From Clostridiales bacterium (lineage in GTDB: Bacteria; Bacillota; Clostridia; Lachnospirales; Lachnospiraceae), in NCBI GenBank assembly GCA_018366495.1, contig JAGZHZ010000048.1, positions 1 to 8,953 of the forward strand: a stretch of 8,953 nt of DNA, written 5' to 3'. The stretch's first letter is position 1. The number at the start of each line of letters is the position of its first letter. Below are positions 1 through 6,016 of this stretch, in pieces. Under the pieces are notes generated by a model. That model was not told the DNA's origin. It was given only the letters and a program-made list of their open reading frames with translations, and did no database searches. The translations under genes were made by a program, and so were the position numbers.

Positions 1-20
1 TCAATATATAAAAGCAGCCT

Positions 21-54
21 AAAAATATCGCCAGCCAAAACTTGGCTGACGATA
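21..54 (-). terminator. Intrinsic terminator of the glnA-dapL unit
   Basis: On the minus strand, positions 54-42 pair with 38-26 through CAGCCAA/TTGGCTG with a 3-nt loop. The stem extends past one C-A mismatch to about 12 pairs and is followed by five T residues (25-21). It lies about 90 bp past the dapL stop and is the first hairpin of this kind there. T-rich sequence also follows the hairpin on the plus strand, so it may work in both directions. Positions 55-146 hold no gene that I can support. Confidence 0.7.
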
Positions 55-146
55 CAAAATTTATTATTTTTTATTGTCCTCTTGACAGGTAGCACACCAC
101 TAAAGTAAAAATTTAATGCGGCAGCCTCTTTTAATTAAAATTTGGG

Positions 147-1364
147 TTAAAAACTTCTTTTTATTCTTTCAATTGCCTCAACTGTATTTTCATACGTTCC
201 AAATCCGGTCAAACGGAAGTATCCTTCTCCTCCCGGTCCAAATCCAGATCCTGGTGTTCCAACTACATTTGCTTTTTCCAGAAGAAAATCAAAAAACTGC
301 CATGATGTCATCTGATCTGGTGTCTTCAGCCAGATATAAGGTGCGTTCACTCCTCCTGACACCTTAAATCCTATGTTCTTTAATCCTTCCAAAATTACAT
401 TTGCATTACGCATATAATATGCAATCTGTTTTTTGATTTGTTCTTCACCTTTCTCTGTGTAAACAGCTTCACCTGCTCTTTGAATAATATAAGGCGCTCC
501 ATTATATTTTGTCCCATGGCGTCTCGCCCACAAACTATGCAGAGCCACACCCCCTCGAACCAATTCTTTTGGAATCACCGTATATCCTAAACGCATTCCT
601 GTAAATCCTGCATTTTTTGAAAAAGATCTCAGCTCAATCGCACATGTCTGGGCTCCTTCACATTCATAAATCGAATGTGGAATATCTTCTTCTGTAATAT
701 ACGCTTCATATGCGGCATCATAAATAATGACTGCCCCCGTCTTATTAGCATAATTCACCCAAATCTGAAGCTCATTTTTTGTAATTGCCGATCCAGTTGG
801 ATTATTCGGGAAACAAAGATAAATCAAATCTGGCGCTTCTTTTGGCAATTCAGGAATAAAATGATTGTCTTCCCTGCATGGCAGATAAATTACATCGCTC
901 CATCGCTCTGTCTCTTTTTGATATATTCCTGCTCTTCCAGCCATCACATTTGTGTCCACATAGACTGGATATACTGGATCACAGACAGCAATTTTATTTT
1001 CTATCGAAAAAATTTCCTGTATATTTCCAGAATCGCTTTTTGCTCCGTCCGAAATAAAAATTTCATCCGCATTAATTTGACAACTTCTGGCCTTATAATC
1101 TTTTTCTGCAATCACATTGCGTAAAAACTCATATCCCAGATCCGGAGCATATCCATGAAACCCTTCTTTTCGCCCCATCTCATCTGCCGCTTTATGTACA
1201 GCTTCAATGACAGCCGGCACAATAGGCAATGTCACATCTCCAATTCCCAGTCGTATCAATCGGCTTTCTTTATGGGATTTTTCAAAAACGCTTACTTTTT
1301 TTGCAATCTCAGAAAATAAATAGTTTCCAGGAAGTTTCAAAAAATTGTCATTTATTTTTACCAT
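147..1364 (-). CDS. dapL: LL-diaminopimelate aminotransferase DapL
   Basis: This PLP-dependent class I/II aminotransferase converts tetrahydrodipicolinate plus glutamate to LL-diaminopimelate in one step, bypassing the succinylase and acetylase branches of lysine and peptidoglycan synthesis. The 405-residue length is usual for DapL. Visible fold-type I motifs are the Pro-Asn-Asn-Pro-Thr-Gly turn near residues 186-191, the Tyr-Asp-Ala-Ala-Tyr pocket with PLP-binding Asp216, the Ser-Phe-Ser-Lys-Asn-Ala-Gly-Phe-Thr-Gly block with Schiff-base Lys250, and the carboxylate-binding Arg384. The N-terminus (Asn-Asp-Asn-Phe-Leu-Lys-Leu then Leu-Phe-Ser-Glu-Ile) is typical of DapL rather than of aspartate aminotransferases. 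The start has a GGAGGA site (1377-1372) seven bases upstream. It is the last gene of the unit, 34 bp after dapF, whose enzyme uses its product. Confidence 0.95.
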   Translation of the reverse strand: MVKINDNFLKLPGNYLFSEIAKKVSVFEKSHKESRLIRLGIGDVTLPIVPAVIEAVHKAADEMGRKEGFHGYAPDLGYEFLRNVIAEKDYKARSCQINADEIFISDGAKSDSGNIQEIFSIENKIAVCDPVYPVYVDTNVMAGRAGIYQKETERWSDVIYLPCREDNHFIPELPKEAPDLIYLCFPNNPTGSAITKNELQIWVNYANKTGAVIIYDAAYEAYITEEDIPHSIYECEGAQTCAIELRSFSKNAGFTGMRLGYTVIPKELVRGGVALHSLWARRHGTKYNGAPYIIQRAGEAVYTEKGEEQIKKQIAYYMRNANVILEGLKNIGFKVSGGVNAPYIWLKTPDQMTSWQFFDFLLEKANVVGTPGSGFGPGGEGYFRLTGFGTYENTVEAIERIKRSF

Positions 1365-1398
1365 TTCTCTTTCCTCCGTTTCTGTCTTCTTTTAATGT

Positions 1399-2235
1399 TT
1401 AGAGTTGGATCTCTCCGTCAAAGACAACCTCTGCAGGTCCTGTCATAAAGACATGGTTTGTCTTTTCATCCCATAAAATCTGCAGATCTCCCCCCAGAAG
1501 ACGGATCGTCACACTTCTTTTTGTATATCCATTTAAGGCAGATGCAACCGCTACGGCGCACGCACCTGTTCCACAGGCAAGTGTCTCGCCGGAGCCCCGC
1601 TCCCATACTCTCATCTCCACTGTATTTCTGTCCAGAACATGACAAAATTCTGTATTGACACGGTCAGGAAAACAAGCATGGTGTTCAAATTCAGGCCCCA
1701 CCTCTTCTATATTCAGATTCTTTATATCCTCCATATATACCACTCCATGAGGATTTCCCATAGAGACAGCTGTGATGCCATACGTCTTTCCTCCTATTTC
1801 AATCGGTTCATTCACCCATGTTTTCTTTTCAGACAATACAGGTATTTTTTCCGTCTCAAAAACAGGTTCTCCCATATCTACTGTCACATTCCTTACTTTG
1901 CCATCTTTGATATCCAGCTCTAATGTCTTAATTCCAGCGCCTGTGGCAACGGTAAGCGTTGTTTTTTTCGCAATCCCATAATCATATACATACTTTGCGA
2001 CACAGCGGATTCCATTCCCACACATTGTTCCTTTGCTTCCATCCGCATTGTACATTTCCATTTCACAGTCTGCATTCTGTGACGGTTTAATTAAAATCAA
2101 TCCATCTGATCCGATTCCAAAATGGCGGTCACTCACTTTTCTGGCTGTCTCAGATGGATTGTCCACAGTCTCCTTAAAACAATTTACATATACATAATCA
2201 TTTCCTATTCCCTGCATTTTTGTAAATTTCATCAT
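1399..2235 (-). CDS. dapF: Diaminopimelate epimerase DapF
   Basis: DapF interconverts LL- and meso-diaminopimelate, giving the meso form used for lysine and for the peptidoglycan stem peptide. It is a cofactor-independent, two-base cysteine racemase. Both catalytic cysteines are visible: Cys72 in Cys-Gly-Asn-Gly-Ile-Arg-Cys, and Cys221 in Ala-Cys-Gly-Thr-Gly-Ala-Cys-Ala. Other family blocks are the N-terminal Phe-Thr-Lys-Met-Gln-Gly-Ile-Gly-Asn-Asp, the Met-Gly-Asn-Pro-His turn and Glu-Arg-Gly-Ser-Gly-Glu-Thr. I place the start at the ATG at 2235, giving 278 residues. A GTG at 2256 would be in frame, but it lies upstream of the GGAGGA ribosome site (2246-2241). A second ATG directly follows at 2232 and could also be used. 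It sits between the ANTAR gene (35-bp gap) and dapL (34-bp gap). Confidence 0.96.
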   Translation of the reverse strand: MMKFTKMQGIGNDYVYVNCFKETVDNPSETARKVSDRHFGIGSDGLILIKPSQNADCEMEMYNADGSKGTMCGNGIRCVAKYVYDYGIAKKTTLTVATGAGIKTLELDIKDGKVRNVTVDMGEPVFETEKIPVLSEKKTWVNEPIEIGGKTYGITAVSMGNPHGVVYMEDIKNLNIEEVGPEFEHHACFPDRVNTEFCHVLDRNTVEMRVWERGSGETLACGTGACAVAVASALNGYTKRSVTIRLLGGDLQILWDEKTNHVFMTGPAEVVFDGEIQL

Positions 2236-2240
2236 TCTAT

Positions 2241-2246
2241 TCCTCC
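2241..2246 (-). promoter_or_regulatory. Ribosome binding site that sets the dapF start
   Basis: GGAGGA on the minus strand lies five bases before the ATG at 2235. It argues against the longer in-frame GTG start at 2256, which lies on its 5' side. Confidence 0.85.
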
Positions 2247-2270
2247 TGCAGCACACTGTTCTAAAATTCT

Positions 2271-2822
2271 TTATCCGGTAAATTTATACAGACTGAAAAT
2301 CATCTGCGCTGTCTCCATCAGACTGTTTCCACTGTCCATACTGCATTTTTGCAGATATCGATGTGCTTCTTCCTCTGTCATATGATTTCTGTCCATCAAA
2401 AGTTCTTTTGCTTCTCTTAGTAATTTTTTTTCTTCTTCCGTGCGCTCTTTTCTCTGTTTGTTTTTTTTCTTTTTTCTTAAAAGGCCAGTGGTGATCATCT
2501 CCACTGTATTGATAAGATCATTCACCCTGAGCGGTGTGCTCAGCGCTACGACATCCCCCTGGCTGTAATCACTTAAAACCTGTTTTGATGCGACCAGAAT
2601 CATCTCAAAATCGGGCGGTAAATCTTCCCTCAGTTCTGAATAAATCATATCATTCACCCGATATCCGCAGATTACCAGTCCTTCGCCTAACCGATCTGCA
2701 TAGCTAAGTGCCTGGATTCCGCTTGTACAGACTGCTGCTGTGGGATATCCTGCCCGCTGCAGAATGTTTCGGATGTTCTTTGCATCCTCCAGCTTTGAAA
2801 ACACGATGATAGCGGATACCAT
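2271..2822 (-). CDS. ANTAR-domain RNA-binding regulator with degenerate receiver, NitR-like
   Basis: The 183-residue protein has a CheY-like N-terminal domain (about 1-112), a lysine/arginine-rich linker (115-127) and a C-terminal ANTAR domain (about 128-180) with the pattern Glu-Ala-Lys-Glu-Leu-Leu-Met, Thr-Glu-Glu-Glu-Ala-His-Arg and Leu-Met-Glu-Thr-Ala. ANTAR proteins bind paired RNA hairpins and prevent transcription termination. The receiver has lost its acidic pair (Phe8-Ser9), its phosphoacceptor Asp (the loop at 50-58 reads Val-Ile-Cys-Gly-Tyr-Arg-Val-Asn-Asp) and the conserved Lys before Pro97. It is probably not phosphorylated and may sense a ligand or a partner protein. It follows glnA by 32 bp, an arrangement known from nitR of Clostridium saccharobutylicum, so a role in nitrogen control is likely. 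The ATG at 2822 has an AAAGGAG site six bases upstream; the ATG at 2852 has none. Confidence 0.9.
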   Translation of the reverse strand: MVSAIIVFSKLEDAKNIRNILQRAGYPTAAVCTSGIQALSYADRLGEGLVICGYRVNDMIYSELREDLPPDFEMILVASKQVLSDYSQGDVVALSTPLRVNDLINTVEMITTGLLRKKKKNKQRKERTEEEKKLLREAKELLMDRNHMTEEEAHRYLQKCSMDSGNSLMETAQMIFSLYKFTG

Positions 2823-2828
2823 TCGCAT

Positions 2829-2835
2829 CTCCTTT
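2829..2835 (-). promoter_or_regulatory. Ribosome binding site that sets the ANTAR gene start
   Basis: AAAGGAG on the minus strand is six bases before the ATG at 2822. It lies inside the longer open frame that begins at 2852, so that longer start is unlikely. Confidence 0.8.
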
Positions 2836-2854
2836 CCTTTCGCACATACCATGA

Positions 2855-4186
2855 TCAGATCTTGTACAGATATTGCTCAATCTCCCAATTTGTCACAAAA
2901 TTTATGTATTCTTCCCATTCTTTCTCTTTTGCCTGCTGATATTTTTTAAAAATATGATTTCCCAGCACGTCACGAACCAAAGGATCTTTTTCCATTTCGG
3001 TCAGAGCTTCTTTCAGACTTAAAGGCATAGTCTCAATCCCCTCTTTTTTCCGTTCCTGTTCTGTCATTGTAAAAATATTTCCTTTTGCCAGTTTCGGCGG
3101 ACTTATTTTATTTTTGATTCCGTCCAGCCCTGCTGCAAGACATAAAGCGATTGTCAGGTATGGATTTGCGGACGGATCAGGACTTCTAAGTTCTACTCTG
3201 CTTGCCATTCCTCTTGCTGAAGGAATGCGGATCAGAGGACTTCTGTTATTCTCCGCCCATGCAATATAGCGCGGGGCATCATATCCGGAAGTCAGACGCT
3301 TGTATGAATTTACAAGTGGATTTGTGATTGCGGTGATCGCTTTACAGTGCCGGATCAATCCCCCGATAAAATAATATGCCTCCTGACTCAAACCTGCCTC
3401 CCCGTCCGGATCATCAAAAATATTTTTTCCGTCTCGAAATAAAGACATATGCGTATGCATTCCGGAACCATGATGTTCCATCCGCGGCTTCGGCATAAAA
3501 GTGGCATGTAATCCGTGACGTCTTGCCACCATCTTCACAGCCAGCTTAAAGGTCATAATATTGTCTGCTGTACGTAAGGCTTTGTCATAGCGGAAATCAA
3601 TTTCATGCTGCGCCGGCGCTTTCTCATGATAGGAAGCTAAAATCTCAAACCCCATTTCTTCTAAAGTCAGTACCATATCCCGTCTGGCATTTTCCCCAAA
3701 ATCAACCGGTCCCAGCTCAAAATATCCTGCTTTTTCTGTTGTCGTGTTTGTCGGCTGTCCCTCATTGTCCATAGGATACAGGAAGAATTCGCACTCAGGT
3801 CCTACATAGAACTCATATCCCAGCTCTTCTGCTTCTCTCAGCACACTTTTTAAGATCTGCCTGGAATCCCCCTCAAACGGTTCCTTGTTTGACCGATAGA
3901 CATCACAGATAAAACGTGCCACTTTCCCTTGCTGAGGGCGCCATGGAAAAATCGTAAATGTGTCCAGATCCGGATACAGATACATATCGGACTCCTCGAT
4001 TCCTACAAATCCGTCAATCGACGCGCCGTCAAATACAATTCTGTTTTCCAAAGCTTTTTCAAGCTGACTCGATGTAATTGCAATATTTTTTAACGTTCCG
4101 AATACATCTGTAAACTGCAGGCGGATAAATTCTACGTCTTCCTCTTCCACCAGCTTTAAGATATCCTTTTTTGTATAATGTTGCAT
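2855..4186 (-). CDS. glnA: Glutamine synthetase type I (GSI-alpha-like)
   Basis: GlnA makes glutamine from glutamate, ammonium and ATP as a cytosolic dodecamer. The 443 residues match the short Gram-positive class (about 444), without the adenylylation insertion of GSI-beta. Motifs seen are the latch region Phe-Asp-Gly-Ala-Ser-Ile-Asp-Gly (52-59), the metal-binding Glu-Cys-Glu-Phe-Phe (131-135), the Glu187/His194-Glu195 region, the ATP-binding block Lys-Pro-Arg-Met-Glu-His-His-Gly-Ser-Gly-Met-His (233-244), and Asn-Arg-Ser-Pro-Leu-Ile-Arg-Ile-Pro (314-322). Two positions tied to glutamine feedback in Bacillus subtilis differ: residue 62 is Gly rather than Arg, and the flap Glu of Gly-Tyr-Glu-Ala-Pro is Asp303. 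The ATG at 4186 follows AAGGAG by seven bases; a longer frame from 4216 is rejected because it begins next to the leader terminator. It is first in the unit with the ANTAR gene, dapF and dapL. Confidence 0.97.
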   Translation of the reverse strand: MQHYTKKDILKLVEEEDVEFIRLQFTDVFGTLKNIAITSSQLEKALENRIVFDGASIDGFVGIEESDMYLYPDLDTFTIFPWRPQQGKVARFICDVYRSNKEPFEGDSRQILKSVLREAEELGYEFYVGPECEFFLYPMDNEGQPTNTTTEKAGYFELGPVDFGENARRDMVLTLEEMGFEILASYHEKAPAQHEIDFRYDKALRTADNIMTFKLAVKMVARRHGLHATFMPKPRMEHHGSGMHTHMSLFRDGKNIFDDPDGEAGLSQEAYYFIGGLIRHCKAITAITNPLVNSYKRLTSGYDAPRYIAWAENNRSPLIRIPSARGMASRVELRSPDPSANPYLTIALCLAAGLDGIKNKISPPKLAKGNIFTMTEQERKKEGIETMPLSLKEALTEMEKDPLVRDVLGNHIFKKYQQAKEKEWEEYINFVTNWEIEQYLYKI

Positions 4187-4193
4187 TTCTGCG

Positions 4194-4199
4194 CTCCTT
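4194..4199 (-). promoter_or_regulatory. Ribosome binding site that sets the glnA start
   Basis: AAGGAG on the minus strand lies seven bases before the ATG at 4186, fixing the start of the 443-residue protein over the ten-residue-longer open frame. Confidence 0.85.
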
Positions 4200-4214
4200 G
4201 TCCTTTTTAAAATC

Positions 4215-4254
4215 AAAAAAAGGCGTTCTTTCCCTATTTCTGAAGAACGCCTTT
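4215..4254 (-). terminator. Leader terminator (attenuator candidate) upstream of glnA
   Basis: On the minus strand, 4254-4243 and 4230-4219 form a perfect 12-bp stem (AAAGGCGTTCTT/AAGAACGCCTTT) around a 12-nt loop. A run of seven T (4221-4215), partly within the stem, follows. The hairpin begins about six bases after the predicted glnA transcription start and ends about 20 bases before the glnA ribosome site. No promoter can be placed between the T run and glnA, so glnA messages must read through it. It could also stop transcripts arriving from the 4325-4918 gene. The same-operon ANTAR protein is an obvious candidate to control it, but I could not find the tandem hexaloop hairpins that ANTAR proteins usually bind. 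Confidence 0.85.
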
Positions 4255-4266
4255 GCTCTGTTTTTT

Positions 4267-4295
4267 ATCATAACAGGGGGATTTCTTTTTGTCAA
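4267..4295 (-). promoter_or_regulatory. Sigma-A-type promoter of glnA
   Basis: On the minus strand, TTGACA (4295-4290) is followed after exactly 17 bases by TATGAT (4272-4267). That is a perfect -35 and a five-of-six -10. The predicted start is near 4260, giving a leader of about 74 nt that opens with the terminator hairpin. An imperfect inverted repeat (CAGGG near 4301 with CCCTG near 4274) spans the -35 box and the spacer. Confidence 0.88.
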
Positions 4296-4324
4296 TCCCT
4301 GCCGCTGAAATACTTGAAAAATCC

Positions 4325-4918
4325 CTATAAAAGTTCTGTACTTGATAAAGATTCCAGCAGAATATAGATCATCTGCTCATCGTCCGTATAGGCAGATGCT
4401 TCCAGGTATTCGTCTCCCTGATACAGCTGAAAAGAGACAGCATAATGGTAGATCTCTTTCTCTGTCTCTGGAAATTCCAGAATAGTCTTGATCACGGTCT
4501 GTTTCTCTGAAACTTCTGTCTCAAATTCAATTACTTCCATTTCCTCTCCTGCCATGCTCTGCATCTCTTCTTCATCCTTGGGAATATCTTCTGGTTGAAT
4601 CTGGGCTGTCTCTCCTGAAAAAATTTGAAATTCTATTCTGTTTTCTCCCGACACGAAACAGCATTCATATCCCTGATCGCCTTCCTCATCGCTCTCCCAG
4701 CTGTTGTCCGGAAGCGTGAAGGACATCGTCATACTTTCCGATGAAGTCCATACGCCATTTTCTTTCAGATATTCCTTTGCTTCTTCTTTCTTTTGTTCTT
4801 CCTCTGTCATAGTCTTCTGCATCTGTGTTCCGGTCATCTCTTCTGCGTCAGCCTGCATAGAACAGATACTGGCCATGCCTGCCATTGCCAAAAATATTAT
4901 GCTTTGTCTGATGTTCAT
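4325..4918 (-). CDS. Acidic secreted protein of unknown function
   Basis: I do not recognise a family. The 197-residue protein begins with a short basic-hydrophobic signal peptide (residues 1-25, ending Ala-Asp-Ala, likely cut before Glu26). The Cys at 19 follows Ile, so it is a poor lipobox and a Sec-secreted rather than lipid-anchored protein is more likely. A very acidic, Glu-rich region follows (about 26-50), then a mixed region of likely beta strands with an adjacent Cys pair (86-87), a second Glu/Met-rich stretch (110-135), and a C-terminal strand-helix region with several tyrosines. The ATG at 4918 has GAGGAG (4933-4928) nine bases upstream, and a promoter lies about 50 bp before it. 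It points towards glnA and has no terminator of its own before the glnA promoter. Confidence 0.8.
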   Translation of the reverse strand: MNIRQSIIFLAMAGMASICSMQADAEEMTGTQMQKTMTEEEQKKEEAKEYLKENGVWTSSESMTMSFTLPDNSWESDEEGDQGYECCFVSGENRIEFQIFSGETAQIQPEDIPKDEEEMQSMAGEEMEVIEFETEVSEKQTVIKTILEFPETEKEIYHYAVSFQLYQGDEYLEASAYTDDEQMIYILLESLSSTELL

Positions 4919-4969
4919 TTTTATTTTCTCCTCTCGTATAGCCGGTCTCTTACGTTTGTTTCTCTCTGG

Positions 4970-4998
4970 ATTCTATATTTTTTCCCCGCAGAATGCAA
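4970..4998 (-). promoter_or_regulatory. Promoter of the secreted-protein gene
   Basis: On the minus strand, TTGCAT (4998-4993) lies 17 bases before TAGAAT (4975-4970), about 50 bp ahead of the ATG at 4918. The -10 is good and the -35 is only half conserved. Because a promoter sits here, this gene probably does not depend on the deacetylase remnant upstream. Confidence 0.6.
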
Positions 4999-5047
4999 GC
5001 CAATTTTCATTTTTGTCGCTTTTCTTTCCTGTTTCGGTATCCAAAAA

Positions 5048-5616
5048 CTATTTTCTCTGCTCATCCATATGATCATTTTCATAATAGATCAGTTCTGAGA
5101 CAGGCACAATCTGAAATCCTTTCTTCTGAATTTCTAAAATCATCTGTTCCAGACTGTCCGCCGTATATTTAGCCCCATTGCGCATCAGTATAATCGCTCC
5201 ATTTTTCAGTTCTGTGTGATCGCAAACCGTTTGAATGATGCTCTCCGCTCCGTAATCTTTCCAGTCGAGAGAATCAACAGACCATTGAATTGGATAATAC
5301 CCACAGTTTGTCACATTCTTCATCATTTCATTGTCATATTCTCCGTGCGGACACCGGAACAGATTCATTTCCACTCCCGTCAATGCCTTTACTTTTTGAT
5401 GAACTTCCATAATTTCTCTGCGGCATTCTTCTTCGCTTAATCCTTTCATATTTTTATAATGTTCACTGTAATTTCCAAGATCATGCCCTGCTTCTGCTAT
5501 CTTTTTGACATCCTTTGGATATTTTCTAACCCATTCTCCTGTCACAAAAAAAGTTGCTTTTATATTGTATTTTTCCAGAATGTCTAAAATTTTCTGCGTC
5601 TCTTCGTTTCCCCACG
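5048..5616 (-). pseudogene. C-terminal part of split PdaB-like polysaccharide deacetylase
   Basis: The reading frame from Trp at 5614 to the stop at 5048 gives 188 residues of a NodB-homology domain: Trp-Gly-Asn-Glu-Glu-Thr-Gln, Ala-Thr-Phe-Phe-Val-Thr-Gly, Asp-Ser-Leu-Asp-Trp-Lys-Asp and Asn-Gly-Ala-Lys-Tyr-Thr. It starts exactly after motif 1, which sits in the other half at 7356-7576. In reconstructed numbering, motif 2 reads Asn-Tyr122-Ser-Glu-His-Tyr126-Lys, where relatives have two metal-binding His. Motif 3 reads Arg-Cys-Pro-His-Gly, and the late His before Asn-Gly-Ala-Lys is Arg218. There are no stops or frameshifts. The frame stays open into the inserted segment as far as an ATG at 5671 (207 residues), but no good ribosome site precedes it, so separate translation is doubtful. 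An intact gene of this kind would be a membrane-anchored, sporulation-associated peptidoglycan deacetylase. Confidence 0.88.
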
Positions 5617-5637
5617 GCGGAGGTTTCATGCGCATAT
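5613..5637. other. Left junction of inserted segment (attL-like)
   Basis: CACG (5613-5616), shared with the right junction, is followed by GC, GGAGG (5619-5623), six unmatched bases and GCGCATAT (5630-5637). GGAGG and GCGCA recur in inverted orientation, at the same spacing, at the right junction. Deacetylase coding sequence lies immediately left of the CACG. Confidence 0.6.
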
Positions 5638-5654
5638 TTTTTTCCTGCTTTTTA

Positions 5655-5894
5655 TCAAAGAAAGATATCATTTTGTCTTAAACTGTTTTTTGAAAGACAA
5701 CTTTCCGTATCTGATTCTAAAAAAATCTGCACTACCGTGCGGATCATTTCTTCTTTTGAAATTTTTCCCAGAAAAGTTCGTTTTACTGTATATTCTTTTT
5801 TATGTCTGGACAATTTCTCTTCTTTTTCTGTATGAGACGCTGTCTCGATTTTTTCTTTGTTTTCCAAATTTTTATTTTCATTTTTTATTTCCAT
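5655..5894 (-). CDS. Small charged protein, possibly TnpW-like mobile-element accessory
   Basis: The 79-residue protein has a highly charged N-terminal half rich in Lys, Glu and Asn (1-34) and a compact segment Glu-Tyr-Thr-Val-Lys-Arg-Thr-Phe-Leu-Gly-Lys followed by Ser-Lys-Glu-Glu-Met-Ile (34-51) and a hydrophobic helix. The pattern Tyr-x-Val, Phe, then Lys-Glu and a short amphipathic helix resembles the small TnpW-type proteins found beside serine recombinases in clostridial elements. This match is from memory and is weak. It sits about 40 bp from the left end of the cassette, where an integrase would be expected. The ATG at 5894 has only a partial ribosome site (AGGCAGG). It is divergent from thrE and its 3' end overlaps the open frame leading into the deacetylase remnant. 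It could be non-functional. Confidence 0.5.
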   Translation of the reverse strand: MEIKNENKNLENKEKIETASHTEKEEKLSRHKKEYTVKRTFLGKISKEEMIRTVVQIFLESDTESCLSKNSLRQNDIFL

Positions 5895-5948
5895 CAAAAT
5901 ACCTGCCTTTTTTCTTTTTTATTGTATGCTCATACTTTTTGTTTTACC

Positions 5949-5977
5949 TTGCCTTTTTTTGTGAAGAAAGATATAAT
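5949..5977 (+). promoter_or_regulatory. Promoter of the thrE pair
   Basis: TTGCCT (5949-5954), 17 bases, then a perfect TATAAT (5972-5977). The predicted start is near 5984, leaving a leader of about 33 nt before the ATG at 6017. The promoter lies inside the cassette, so the exporter genes do not depend on flanking transcription. Confidence 0.8.
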
Positions 5978-6016
5978 AAGATCAGTTTTATTTTAAATTG
6001 GAGGATAACAGAATTT

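Noticed and set aside
83..88. TTGACA on the plus strand as a promoter -35 box
   Set aside because: No acceptable -10 lies at 16-18 bases, and no plus-strand gene follows.
4187..4324. Tandem hexaloop hairpins for ANTAR binding, T-box or known riboswitch upstream of glnA
   Set aside because: The leader from the predicted start holds only the terminator hairpin with a 12-nt loop, and I see no hexaloop pair, T-box sequence or other known aptamer.
4825..4918. Lipoprotein signal in the acidic secreted protein
   Set aside because: The only candidate Cys (residue 19) is preceded by Ile rather than a small residue, so a lipobox is unlikely.
5690..6016. Plus-strand open frame extending the ThrE large subunit upstream by about 109 codons
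   Set aside because: It runs through the thrE promoter and the antisense of the small gene, encodes Phe/Leu-rich nonsense, and the true ATG at 6017 has a ribosome site.
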